Assembly: GCF_000307875.1 (NCBI RefSeq)
Contig: NZ_AJLS01000063.1
Coordinates: 1 to 64,000, forward strand
DNA length: 64,000 bases
Reading direction: 5' to 3'
Source: Neobacillus bataviensis LMG 21833
Lineage (GTDB): Bacteria; Bacillota; Bacilli; Bacillales; Cytobacillaceae
Each line of letters starts with the position of its first letter. Position 1 is the stretch's first letter. This document shows positions 43,675-52,354 of this stretch, in pieces. The notes below the pieces were generated by a model. The model was not told the DNA's origin, did not search any database, and saw nothing but the letters and a program-made list of their open reading frames with translations. The position numbers and the translations under genes were made by a program.

Positions 43675-43693
43675 AATGGTGTCAGGCACCATT
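43675..43693. repeat. REP-like short palindrome (AATGGTG-TCAGG-CACCATT)
   Basis: A 7-bp stem with the same GGTGTCAGGCACC core as the unit at 30818-30834. It lies 5 bases from the stop of the GNAT gene and could work as its terminator. A second stem, CCGCTAG / CTAGCGG, lies beside it (43628-43665). Confidence 0.55.
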
Positions 43694-43697
43694 TACT

Positions 43698-44582
43698 TTA
43701 TGCTTGTGATGTAAATGGATGTTTAAATTCGGCCGGTAAGGGGATGTTGGTTTGGTTTTTGATAAAGAGGGGATTGCTTGTTTGGTGTTGCTGCTTGTCC
43801 AGCTTGGCAACTTCTATTACATCGGGATGAAAGTGGAATACCACTTTATTTATATTTCCTGTGGCTATCTTGGTCAAAATGCCATGAACATTTATTTTCT
43901 CCCTACAAACCATATCATAAAGGTGTAAGGTATCGCCTTCAGTTTGATAGATCACAAGCGCCTTTTCCTCCTCAAGGTAATAGAGATCTTGTCCGAATAC
44001 CATGATACTATAAAACATTAAAAGTTCTTCACCGGTTGATGTTCCAAAGGTTCTCGTACCTGAAATCCTATCAGCCGCCAACGAATAGATGAATGCTAAA
44101 TCTTTGGAATTCCCGCCGTCTAATTTTTTTATTGTTGGTGGATTAGGTGAGGGCTTATGGCTGTATCCCATAGAAAACTGCACTTCCTCCACTCTTTGAA
44201 AACCAAATTTCGGATAAAAGTCTAAAACCGTTTGATTCGCAAATAAATAGATTATGTCAACGTGTTTAAAATCTTCTAAAACCTTCTCCATCAGCCTTCT
44301 TGCGAGCCCTTTATCCCGATAATCGGGGTGCGTCATGACCGTACCGATTTGAATCGCCGGTTTAGTTTCATCATTGATTACCAGGTTTAAGAGATTTACA
44401 GAAACATTCGCTACGACCATCCCGTTATCTATGTAAGAGTACGGTTGATACTTTTCTGTCCAAAATCCGTGCTGGTACCAAGTTTCAAACTCTATCCCAA
44501 ACGTGTTTAACGCCAATTGATTAAAGCTGTTCCTTAATTGTTCGTTATCTTGATAGCCTTTTATAAAAGTTAATTTTCTCAC
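43698..44582 (-). CDS. GNAT family N-acetyltransferase
   Basis: The 294-residue protein has an N-terminal GNAT domain with the acetyl-CoA motif A (IQIGTVMTHPDYRDKGLARRL, about 77-97) and FANQTVLDFYPKFGFQRV. A C-terminal extension (about 150-294) is likely a second, degenerate GNAT-like or Eis-type half. The start is GTG 44582, 6 bases after GGGAGG. Substrate unknown. It is transcribed alone on the minus strand next to trpB. Confidence 0.82.
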   Translation of the reverse strand: MRKLTFIKGYQDNEQLRNSFNQLALNTFGIEFETWYQHGFWTEKYQPYSYIDNGMVVANVSVNLLNLVINDETKPAIQIGTVMTHPDYRDKGLARRLMEKVLEDFKHVDIIYLFANQTVLDFYPKFGFQRVEEVQFSMGYSHKPSPNPPTIKKLDGGNSKDLAFIYSLAADRISGTRTFGTSTGEELLMFYSIMVFGQDLYYLEEEKALVIYQTEGDTLHLYDMVCREKINVHGILTKIATGNINKVVFHFHPDVIEVAKLDKQQHQTSNPLFIKNQTNIPLPAEFKHPFTSQA

Positions 44583-44625
44583 GTGGAGCCTCCCTCTTGA
44601 AACCTTACTTTTTGGATTTTAAGAA

Positions 44626-44650
44626 GGACGGGTCAATAATCGACCCGTCC
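44626..44650 (-). terminator. Terminator of trpB
   Basis: GGACGGGTC / GACCCGTCC (9 bp, GC-rich) lies 6 bases after the trpB stop. The U-tract on the minus strand is TTCTTAAAATCC, which is weak. Confidence 0.7.
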
Positions 44651-44656
44651 CACCTA

Positions 44657-45823
44657 TTATTTTTTTAACATATGAAATACTTGTTCAACATCTTTATCAC
44701 CACGGCCGGAGAGGTTCACAATCAACACATCATCGGCTGTTAATTCTTTTGCCAGTTTAATAGCATAGGCAACAGCATGGGAGCTTTCCAATGCCGGAAT
44801 GATCCCTTCCGTTTTACTTAACAATTGGAAGGCCTCCAATGCCTCTTGACCAGTAACTTTTACGTACTCTGCCCTGCCGCTTGTTTTCAAATAACTATGC
44901 TCTGGGCCAACACCAGGATAATCCAAACCTGCAGCGATGGAGTATGTTGGTTTCGGATCACCATTTTCATCAAGTAATGTTAAACATTTAAAGCCATGGA
45001 TAACCGCAGGAACACCTTCGGATAAGGTCGGTGCTTCCGCTGGTTCGGCTCCAATTAAGCGAACATTTGGCTCTTCGATATAATGAGCAAATGCCCCTAT
45101 TGCATTACTGCCGCCGCCTGTGCAGGCAATCACAGCTGTTGGCAATTTCCCTTCTTTTTCAAGGATCTGACGCTTTGATTCTTCGCTGATTATCGCCTGG
45201 AAGTGTTTGACCATGGTAGGATATGGATGCGGCCCCACCGCCGAACCTAGTAAATAAAAGGTATTTTTATAGTTTTGCACCAGGTCGCCCAATGCTTCAT
45301 CAACAGCATCCTTTAAACGGCCTTGCCCTTTTTCAACAGGAACAACTTTTGCACCCAATAATTCCATTCGAAAGACATTCAAAGCCTGACGCTCAGTGTC
45401 CAGTTTACCCATATAAATAATACATTCCATCCCAAACATCGCGCATGCTGTGGCCGTCGCAACCCCGTGCTGTCCAGCCCCGGTTTCCGCGATAATCCGC
45501 TTCACACCCATCCGTTTTGCTAGTAAAATTTGTCCAATCGCATTATTAATTTTATGGGAACCTGTATGGTTTAAATCCTCACGTTTGAGATACATCTTTG
45601 CACCGCCAATTTGCTTCGTTAAATTTTCGGCAAATGTCAGCGGATTTTCCCGGCCAATATATTCTTTCAAATAATATTTATATTCTTCAATGAATTCCGG
45701 ATCATCCTTATATTTTAAAAATTGTTCCTCAAGCTCATTCATTACCTGCTGCAAATCCTCAGGGACAAAACTGCCGCCAAACTCTCCAAAATAACCGTTG
45801 CTCACTACACTCACTTTTTCCAT
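44657..45823 (-). CDS. trpB: Tryptophan synthase beta chain (orphan copy)
   Basis: The 388-residue enzyme joins indole and serine to tryptophan using pyridoxal phosphate. The PLP lysine lies in LNHTGSHKINNAIGQ, the phosphate loop in CTGGGSNAIG, and YFGEFGGSFVPEDL is the classical TrpB1 start. Its usual partner trpA and the rest of the trp operon are not in the window. It may be the only trpB moved out of the operon, or a second copy for scavenging indole. A dyad overlaps its promoter region. AAGGAG is 11 bases before the start. Confidence 0.93.
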   Translation of the reverse strand: MEKVSVVSNGYFGEFGGSFVPEDLQQVMNELEEQFLKYKDDPEFIEEYKYYLKEYIGRENPLTFAENLTKQIGGAKMYLKREDLNHTGSHKINNAIGQILLAKRMGVKRIIAETGAGQHGVATATACAMFGMECIIYMGKLDTERQALNVFRMELLGAKVVPVEKGQGRLKDAVDEALGDLVQNYKNTFYLLGSAVGPHPYPTMVKHFQAIISEESKRQILEKEGKLPTAVIACTGGGSNAIGAFAHYIEEPNVRLIGAEPAEAPTLSEGVPAVIHGFKCLTLLDENGDPKPTYSIAAGLDYPGVGPEHSYLKTSGRAEYVKVTGQEALEAFQLLSKTEGIIPALESSHAVAYAIKLAKELTADDVLIVNLSGRGDKDVEQVFHMLKK

Positions 45824-45859
45824 CCTCGACTCGTCTCCTTCTAAACTATCATTTTGGAT

Positions 45860-45884
45860 CAGTTAACTATAAAGTGATTAACTG
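45860..45884. promoter_or_regulatory. CAGTTAA-N11-TTAACTG dyad in the trpB promoter region
   Basis: The perfect 7-bp arms are at 45860-45866 and 45878-45884, 37-61 bases before trpB. On the minus strand the centre contains TATAGT, a possible -10 box, so a repressor bound here would block transcription. No T-box leader or trp leader peptide is seen. Confidence 0.5.
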
Positions 45885-45983
45885 AATATTCCACAAATTA
45901 TCTTATCATACCGTGCCCTTTCTGCCAACTTTCCGACAACAATCCAAAGCTAAAAAAGGCACTATATAACGTAAAAGTTACCG

Positions 45984-47177
45984 CTATTCATACCGAAGCG
46001 AATCAATCGGGTCAAGCTTGGCGGCTTTGTTGGCCGGAAGTAAGCCAAACAAGACACCAATAACCATTGAAAACAAAACCCCGCCTAACACTACCTGCCA
46101 GGATACCAGGGATGGCCAGCCAGCAAAGAAGCTGACAATCGTTGCTGTTCCCCAGCCAAGAAAAATCCCCAAAATACCGCCAATCAATGTTAATGTAATC
46201 GATTCAATGAGAAATTGTGTTAAAACCTGTCCCCTGGTTGCTCCAAGTGCCATGCGGATCCCAATTTCTCTTGTTCTTTCTGTTACTGATACAAGCATAA
46301 TATTCATGACCCCAATTCCGCCAACAAACAAAGAAATGCCAGCAATACTTCCGATAATTAAGGTCATAATTTTCGTAATCTGACCAATCCCTTGGGCAAT
46401 CTCTTCCATATTGATCACTTGATAGGATTTTTCCGTATTATGCATATTATTGAGCAGCTTAGCTGCCTTTTTGCCAGCAGCCTGCAGTTTTTCAGGAGAA
46501 GCAGCCTGAAGCGTTACCTGGGTAAAATCACTGGTTCCATATATATTTTTCCATGTTTGAAATGGAAGGTAAACCTCCATTGAACCAAATGATAGGAGCC
46601 CTGTCGGCTTTTCCAAGACACCGATAATCTCGATTGGCTGGTTAGCAACCATCATAACCTTTCCAACTGGGTTTTCTTCTTTAAACAATTCTTCTTTCAA
46701 TTTATCGCTAATGAGACCTGCACGTCTGCCTCCAAGGAAATCCGCAGAGGATAAACTTCTGCCCTTTGCGACCTTTAACTCATTAAGTTGTAAGTAAGCC
46801 TGATTAATCCCAGTTGCCGAGATATCCAATGCATCTTTTTGCAATCTGGCTGAAGATAATTTTGTACTCGAAGCAACAACTCGCTTAATTTCCGGAATTT
46901 GTTCGAGGGCTCGGATATCTTCCTGTTTAAATGGTGCCTGCATAAAGACGTTAGGGTTTGCCCGCATTTCTTCATCAGAGGGTTGATAAAACAGTTCAAT
47001 CGTATTACCGGGTCCAGTGATCTGAGATTTCAGCATCGCTTCTCCCCCCTGACCGATGGCAACAACGATAATGACCGCACCGACTCCAATGATAATCCCA
47101 AGCATTGTCAAAATACTGCGCATCTTATGTGCCTTAAGTGAACTTAATGCCATGGAGAGATTTTCCATAAAACTCAT
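45984..47177 (-). CDS. yknZ: ABC transporter permease YknZ (MacB-like)
   Basis: The 397-residue protein has the MacB/YknZ layout: a helix at about 20-42, a large extracytoplasmic domain (45-275), and three helices at about 275-300, 325-350 and 360-385. [28 protein letters not shown] is the conserved FtsX-type segment. It overlaps yknY by 4 bases. In B. subtilis YknWXYZ protects cells from the toxin SdpC. No sdp genes are visible here. Confidence 0.9.
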   Translation of the reverse strand: MSFMENLSMALSSLKAHKMRSILTMLGIIIGVGAVIIVVAIGQGGEAMLKSQITGPGNTIELFYQPSDEEMRANPNVFMQAPFKQEDIRALEQIPEIKRVVASSTKLSSARLQKDALDISATGINQAYLQLNELKVAKGRSLSSADFLGGRRAGLISDKLKEELFKEENPVGKVMMVANQPIEIIGVLEKPTGLLSFGSMEVYLPFQTWKNIYGTSDFTQVTLQAASPEKLQAAGKKAAKLLNNMHNTEKSYQVINMEEIAQGIGQITKIMTLIIGSIAGISLFVGGIGVMNIMLVSVTERTREIGIRMALGATRGQVLTQFLIESITLTLIGGILGIFLGWGTATIVSFFAGWPSLVSWQVVLGGVLFSMVIGVLFGLLPANKAAKLDPIDSLRYE

Positions 47178-47866
47178 TTTAATCGCCCCCTCTCCGTCGT
47201 ATCAGGGGTCTGGATCATTCCATCCCTAACCATAATCGTCCTGTTGGCATACTCTGCTACTTCGGGTTCGTGGGTAACAACGATTACCGTAACGCCTTCA
47301 TTATTTAGTTCTCTAAATTGTTCCATAATGTCCATACTAGTTTTCGTATCAAGTGCTCCTGTCGGTTCATCTGCTAAAATAAGCTTTGGCTTATTAACGA
47401 CTGCCCTGGCAATAGCTACCCGCTGCTTTTGTCCGCCTGATAGTGCATTTGGAAGGTGATCCATCCGATCTGATAAGCCCACTTTGAATAACGCCTCTTC
47501 TGCGCGGATCTGACGCTCTTTTTTGGATATCCCGGCATAAATCATCGGAAGTTCAACATTTTTTAATGCAGATAAGCGCGGCAGAAGATGAAATTGTTGG
47601 AAGACAAATCCGATAGACCGATTCCTAACCCGCGCCAATTCCTTATCATTATATTGCGAGACATTTTCCCCTCCAAGGTAGTACTCTCCTTCAGAAGGCT
47701 TATCCAAACAGCCTATGATATTCATTAAAGTTGATTTCCCTGAACCTGAAGGTCCCATAATGGCAACAAATTCACCTTGCTTAATCCCAAGGCTAATCCC
47801 ATTTAATACATGCACACTTTCTTTTCCAAGTAAAAATGATTTAGTGATGGAATCGAGCTGGATCAT
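47174..47866 (-). CDS. yknY: ABC transporter ATP-binding protein YknY
   Basis: The 230-residue ATPase has Walker [16 protein letters not shown], the Q-loop VFQQFHLLP, signature [14 protein letters not shown], Walker [13 protein letters not shown] and the H-loop VTHEPE, as in MacB/LolD-type ATPases. It overlaps both neighbours by 4 bases, indicating tight coupling in yknWXYZ. All motifs are intact, in contrast to the frameshifted ABC ATPase at 29.9-30.8 kb. Confidence 0.92.
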   Translation of the reverse strand: MIQLDSITKSFLLGKESVHVLNGISLGIKQGEFVAIMGPSGSGKSTLMNIIGCLDKPSEGEYYLGGENVSQYNDKELARVRNRSIGFVFQQFHLLPRLSALKNVELPMIYAGISKKERQIRAEEALFKVGLSDRMDHLPNALSGGQKQRVAIARAVVNKPKLILADEPTGALDTKTSMDIMEQFRELNNEGVTVIVVTHEPEVAEYANRTIMVRDGMIQTPDTTERGRLK

Positions 47867-48990
47867 TTGACTGTCACTTCCAACCCATTCTTAAGATTGT
47901 CGGGCCCATTAATGATGACTCGATCTCCTTTTATAATACCATCAAGAATTTCAATCTTTTCACCAGATGTAATCCCCGTTTTCACATCCTGCTTCCCGGC
48001 CTTTCCATCCTTTACAATAAACACATAAGGCTTATCACCATCATCATGCACCGCATCGATTGGCAGCACCATAGCAGTCCTTTTCTCTGTTTCAATTTCC
48101 ATTATCACCTGGAAACCCGGTTTTAAGGTCTTTGTGTCACCTAAAATATTTACAGTGACGGGATACTGAACGGCCTGGCTGCCATTTTGCATGCCCGCTT
48201 GGCTTTGCTGCGGTAGAACCGCAATCTTAGTGATTTCACCTAGCCATTCCTGATCAGGCACTGCGTCAGACTTTACTGTAACCTTTTGTCCACTGCTAAC
48301 TTTTAATGTGTCATATTCAGATAAAAGACCGGTTGCCGTCATTTCTTCAAGCTTGCCAATATGTATAACAGGTTCAGCCATGGTTCCCTCCAAGGAAGTA
48401 GAGTCAGGCTTCTTCGCGGATAAGACCACACCATCTATTGTACTCTTAATCTCCAATTCAGCTTCACGTTTGCTGATCATATCCTTTTGAAGTGAGGTTT
48501 GCTTCAAATCCAAATTAGCTAATTTTTTTTCCATCTCTAGCTGTTCGAGTTCCGGGGCAAGCTGTTTCTTTGCTTCTTCCTTGCCAACTTGGTCTGCTAA
48601 TGACTTTTCCTTGTCTTTTAACTGTTTTATTTTCTTATCCATTTGATTAATCTTCAAATTTGCCGATTCAATCGCCAATTTGTTTTGCTCAATTTCTAAG
48701 TCTAGTTGAGGATTTTGAAGTTTTGCCACAACAGTCCCCTTAGTGACTTCCTGCCCTTCTTCCACAAGCAGTTCCTTCAGCTCCCCCTTATCAGGGGCGG
48801 CATATACAATTTGTTCCTCTCGTAGTTTTACCGTACCAGGAACCATCAATAGCGAGGAAATTTCCTCCTGTTTGATTTCAGCCGTTTTGACGGAAGGTCC
48901 TTTTGCAAAAACCTGCCGGTAAACGCTGACGGAAATCATGATGATGACCAAGCAGATAACACCAATTACAATCCACGTTTTCTTCTTCAT
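47863..48990 (-). CDS. yknX: Efflux adaptor subunit YknX (MacA-like)
   Basis: The 375-residue membrane-fusion-type protein has an N-terminal anchor (KKKTWIVIGVICLVIIMISV), a split biotinyl-lipoyl domain, a long coiled-coil hairpin (about 95-175) and beta-barrel domains. ATG 48990 overlaps the yknW stop by one base (TAATG); the frame extends to 49074 without a better start. In Gram-positives such adaptors guide substrates to the MacB-type permease and do not need an outer-membrane partner. Confidence 0.9.
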   Translation of the reverse strand: MKKKTWIVIGVICLVIIMISVSVYRQVFAKGPSVKTAEIKQEEISSLLMVPGTVKLREEQIVYAAPDKGELKELLVEEGQEVTKGTVVAKLQNPQLDLEIEQNKLAIESANLKINQMDKKIKQLKDKEKSLADQVGKEEAKKQLAPELEQLEMEKKLANLDLKQTSLQKDMISKREAELEIKSTIDGVVLSAKKPDSTSLEGTMAEPVIHIGKLEEMTATGLLSEYDTLKVSSGQKVTVKSDAVPDQEWLGEITKIAVLPQQSQAGMQNGSQAVQYPVTVNILGDTKTLKPGFQVIMEIETEKRTAMVLPIDAVHDDGDKPYVFIVKDGKAGKQDVKTGITSGEKIEILDGIIKGDRVIINGPDNLKNGLEVTVK

Positions 48991-49661
48991 TATAGTTTCG
49001 GCGCTCCTTGAAATAGAGTTCCAATCAATCCAAATCCAATTTGAAGTAGGAAGAAGGCAATTGCGATTGTCCAAGCCAGCCCTTTAGAAAATTGAGCTGT
49101 TCTATTAAGTCCTAAAGCGGTTAATATAACGCCCCAGATCCCAAATACTTCAAATGAGCCTAGGACCCCCGCTTTTTCTGAATTTAACAAACCTGCTAAA
49201 CTGGTAATATAGATTTCCGGATTGCCGCCAATTCCAAACCTAATCGCCATATTTAATAAGAGTCCGGCTGCTCCGATGATCATGATATAGGTATTCATAG
49301 AAAATAACTGTTTAAAGGTAACAGCGGCATTCGCTATTTTTGCAATAATTAATTGGATCACACTGCTAATAAGAACACCCAAAATAGGTGCGAAAATTCC
49401 CGTTACGGCAACTGTTACCTTTGTAACTGCTAAAATTATTTCCGCTTGATCTTCTGGTACACCTGAACCAATTAAGGTTTCCACATCCATTGACAGTGCC
49501 ATTAGCGTCATCCCAATTGCATAGATGATACTTATTAAGATCAGCGGCCCCCATATTTTCGGATTTCCCTTTATCCTCTCAAACTGCAGCCCCGGGCTTG
49601 TAAACATTCCTACTAAACTTGGTCTCTCTTTCTTCACATTCATTTCTTTTTCTAATTCCAT
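48990..49661 (-). CDS. yknW: YknW, Yip1-domain membrane protein
   Basis: The 223-residue protein has a short cytoplasmic N-terminus (KERPSLVGMFTSPGLQFERI) and five membrane segments, the Yip1-domain pattern of YknW. In B. subtilis YknW is needed for assembly of the YknXYZ exporter. An AGGGGTG site lies about 7 bases before ATG 49661. It is the first gene of the operon; the promoter lies in 49662-49770 but could not be placed. Confidence 0.87.
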   Translation of the reverse strand: MELEKEMNVKKERPSLVGMFTSPGLQFERIKGNPKIWGPLILISIIYAIGMTLMALSMDVETLIGSGVPEDQAEIILAVTKVTVAVTGIFAPILGVLISSVIQLIIAKIANAAVTFKQLFSMNTYIMIIGAAGLLLNMAIRFGIGGNPEIYITSLAGLLNSEKAGVLGSFEVFGIWGVILTALGLNRTAQFSKGLAWTIAIAFFLLQIGFGLIGTLFQGAPKL

Positions 49662-49771
49662 TTTTCAACACCCCTATTTCCACTTATGTAAAATATTCCT
49701 ATTAAGTATACGATAAAATGAAGGGAAAGTTTCGTTTTTTTTGGAAAATAGTACCTCAAACCCAGCCCATA

Positions 49772-49839
49772 AACATGAACCATAGTTCATGTTATATTGA
49801 CAAAACAAAAGGATTATGCAATAATTGAACTATAGTTCA
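49772..49839 (+). promoter_or_regulatory. Promoter bracketed by two TGAAC-type palindromes
   Basis: The first dyad has arms AACATGAAC (49772-49780) and GTTCATGTT (49785-49793) around CATA. The second is TGAACTATAGTTCA (49826-49839). Their centres are 50 bp apart, close to five helical turns. Between them lies TTGACA (49797-49802), 17 bases and AATAAT (49820-49825), a sigma-A-like promoter reading toward the HlyC/CorC gene. The arrangement suggests a dimeric repressor bound on one DNA face. Confidence 0.65.
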
Positions 49840-49899
49840 TGTTAATACCAACCAATAAGTAGATTAATATTTTCAAAAAATATACAACTGGAGGTGTGA

Positions 49900-49918
49900 G
49901 CCTTAACGAAGTTAAGGC
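49900..49918 (+). other. Perfect hairpin in front of the HlyC/CorC start
   Basis: GCCTTAAC-GAA-GTTAAGGC is a perfect 8-bp stem with a 3-base loop. It lies between a strong ribosome-site-like GGAGG (49890-49894) and the likely TTG start at 49926. It could control initiation by hiding or moving the ribosome site. Confidence 0.5.
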
Positions 49919-49925
49919 CTGCCAT

Positions 49926-51257
49926 TTGGACATAGTAAACTTGTTCATTATTGCTATCTTCATCGCATTAACTGCATTCTTTGTTGCGGTGGAGTTTGCA
50001 ATTGTAAAAGTAAGAAGCACACGAATCGATCAACTAATGAATGAAGGAAAAAGAGGAGCAAAGTCTGCCAAACAGGTAGTGACACATTTGGATGAATATT
50101 TATCCGCTTGTCAGCTCGGTATTACCGTTACCGCTCTAGGTATAGGCTGGCTAGGAGAGCCAACTGTTTCAAAACTACTAGAGCCGCTATTTCATATCAT
50201 TCATCTTAATAGTTCCGTCAGCCATATTCTATCCATCATCATTGCCTTTGCGTTTGTGACATTTATTAATGTGGTTATCGGCGAATTGGCTCCTAAATCG
50301 TTTGCCATCCAAAAAGCTGAAACAGTTACTCTTTTATTTGCTAAGCCGATGATCTGGTTTTACAAATTGTTTTATCCCTTCATTTGGCTGCTTAATACTT
50401 CCTCAAGGAAGATTACGGGGTTATTCGGGCTTAAACCATCTTCTGAAAACGAGTTAGCCCATTCAGAAGATGAATTAAGGATTATTCTTTCTGAAAGTTA
50501 TAAAAGCGGGGAAATTAACGAATCAGAATTAACCTACGTGAATAACGTTTTTGATTTTAATAATCGAATGGCCAAAGAAATTATGGTCCCTCGGACTGAA
50601 ATGGTAGGAATCTCTGTCGATGATCAGCCTGAAAATATCCTTTCGTTAATTAAAGAACAAAAATATACGCGCTATCCCGTTTTTAACGGTGATAAGGATA
50701 ATATTGTTGGTATAGTAAATATCAAAGATATCTTAACCAGCAAACTAGCACATGACATAGCTAATAAGAAGTCAATTACATCTTTCATTAAACCGGTCAT
50801 TAGCGTAATTGACACCATCCCAATTCAACATTTATTGCTAAAAATGCAAAAAGATAGAACCCATATGGCCATCCTTTTGGATGAGTTTGGTGGTACTTCA
50901 GGTCTCGTAACAGTTGAAGACATCCTCGAAGAAATTGTTGGGGATATCCGAGATGAATTCGATGCCGATGAAGTTCCTGAAGTACGAAAAATTAAGGATC
51001 AGCATTATATTGTCAATGGGAAGGTTCTTATTGAGACAATTAATGACCTTTTAGGCACATCGTATTCAAATAAGGATTTAGATACCATTGGCGGCTGGTT
51101 CCTTTCTAATAAATTCGAAGCTAAAATTGGTGATAGCATTGAAATGGACGGTTTTTCATTTAGAATAAAGGAAATGGAAGAACATCATATTTTATTTTTG
51201 GAGATACAGAAACTGGCTGAAAAGGAGTTCACTCTACCTGAAAAATCGGTTTCTTAA
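49926..51257 (+). CDS. HlyC/CorC family transporter (CNNM + CBS domains)
   Basis: The protein has a CNNM membrane domain with four helices ([20 protein letters not shown] to [16 protein letters not shown]), a CBS pair at about 200-330 and a C-terminal CorC_HlyC domain ([20 protein letters not shown]). This class includes the magnesium exporter MpfA (YhdP) and YugS. The open frame starts at GTG 49896, but that codon abuts GGAGG. TTG 49926 gives a [10 protein letters not shown] start as in YugS and yields 443 residues. The promoter region carries two palindromes and the leader a hairpin, so it is probably under specific control. Role in ion homeostasis is inferred from the family. Confidence 0.85.
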   Translation: MDIVNLFIIAIFIALTAFFVAVEFAIVKVRSTRIDQLMNEGKRGAKSAKQVVTHLDEYLSACQLGITVTALGIGWLGEPTVSKLLEPLFHIIHLNSSVSHILSIIIAFAFVTFINVVIGELAPKSFAIQKAETVTLLFAKPMIWFYKLFYPFIWLLNTSSRKITGLFGLKPSSENELAHSEDELRIILSESYKSGEINESELTYVNNVFDFNNRMAKEIMVPRTEMVGISVDDQPENILSLIKEQKYTRYPVFNGDKDNIVGIVNIKDILTSKLAHDIANKKSITSFIKPVISVIDTIPIQHLLLKMQKDRTHMAILLDEFGGTSGLVTVEDILEEIVGDIRDEFDADEVPEVRKIKDQHYIVNGKVLIETINDLLGTSYSNKDLDTIGGWFLSNKFEAKIGDSIEMDGFSFRIKEMEEHHILFLEIQKLAEKEFTLPEKSVS

Positions 51258-51270
51258 CGAATATCTACCA

Positions 51271-51303
51271 AAAACGGACTGAATCTAGTATTCAGTCCGT
51301 TTT
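51271..51303. terminator. Bidirectional terminator
   Basis: AAAACGGACTGAA / TTCAGTCCGTTTT, a 13-bp stem with a 7-base loop and T-run, lies between the convergent HlyC/CorC and aldo/keto reductase genes. Confidence 0.92.
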
Positions 51304-51309
51304 TTGCTT

Positions 51310-52236
51310 TTAAGGTACGATATTCCCCGCAGCCTTGTAGATTTGATACCATTCTTCCCTCGTCAATTTGATTTCAGCACCTTTACATGCATCTTTCAAT
51401 CGCGAAGTATTAGTTGTACCAAGTACTACTTGAATGTTAGCAGGATGACGCGTAATCCACGCAGTTGCAATGGCGGTATTCGTTACACCATACTTTTCGG
51501 CAATAGAATCTACTACTTTATTTAAATTTGGAAAACGTTCCAAATCACCTAAAAACGAACCTTCAAAGAAACCGTGCTGATATGGAGACCATGCTTGCAT
51601 CGTAATATCATGTAAACGACAATATTCCAAAATGCTGCTATCGCGGTTAATCGCTTGGTCATCCTTCATATTTAATGCAATCCCGGAGTCAATCATCGGT
51701 GTATGCGCAATACTAAACTGAAGTTGATTCACCACTAATTTATAAGGTATATATCTTTGTAAAAGTTCAATCTGTGCCGGATTATGATTTGATACTCCAA
51801 AATACTTAACCTTCCCACCAGTATGCAGCTCCTCAAATGCCTCCGCTACCTCAGTTGGTTCCATCAATGTATCTGGACGATGCAGCAGCAGTATATCAAG
51901 GTACTCTGTTTTTAATCGCTTTAAAATCCCATTAACAGACTCAATGATATGCTTCTTCGAAAAATCAAAATAGCCTTCTGGAGAGATAATACCACATTTA
52001 CTTTGGAGGATCATTTTTTCACGAATGCTCGAATTCATTTGAATGGCTTCCGAAAAAATCTCCTCACACTTACCCTTTCCATAGATATCAGCATGGTCAA
52101 AAAAGTTAATTCCCTCATCCAATGCTGTTCTGATTAACTTCTCAGCTTCAGGCAAAGAAAGCTGTGTTAAACGCATATTTCCCATAATCATGTTAGAAAC
52201 ATTTAAGTCAGTATTGGCGATGTTTATGTATTTCAT
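51310..52236 (-). CDS. Aldo/keto reductase, YdhF type
   Basis: The 308-residue NADPH-dependent reductase has the catalytic set Asp-Tyr-Lys-His: FFDHADIYGKG (Asp, Tyr), ILQSKCGI (Lys), LLLHRPD (His), and VSNHNPAQIELL. It resembles E. coli YdhF. ATG 52236 lies after AAGGAGGG; the frame is open to 52326 but has no other ribosome site. It is a single-gene unit. Substrate unknown; a role in carbonyl detoxification is typical. Confidence 0.88.
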   Translation of the reverse strand: MKYINIANTDLNVSNMIMGNMRLTQLSLPEAEKLIRTALDEGINFFDHADIYGKGKCEEIFSEAIQMNSSIREKMILQSKCGIISPEGYFDFSKKHIIESVNGILKRLKTEYLDILLLHRPDTLMEPTEVAEAFEELHTGGKVKYFGVSNHNPAQIELLQRYIPYKLVVNQLQFSIAHTPMIDSGIALNMKDDQAINRDSSILEYCRLHDITMQAWSPYQHGFFEGSFLGDLERFPNLNKVVDSIAEKYGVTNTAIATAWITRHPANIQVVLGTTNTSRLKDACKGAEIKLTREEWYQIYKAAGNIVP

Positions 52237-52354
52237 TTCGAACCCTCCTTTTATTTTTTTCACTATCATTATACTCTTGTATGGAAGCACATTGAAAATG
52301 CAATGCCTACTGGAAAAGCACTGCATTTGCTTAAATGAATTTTTTGTGAACGAC

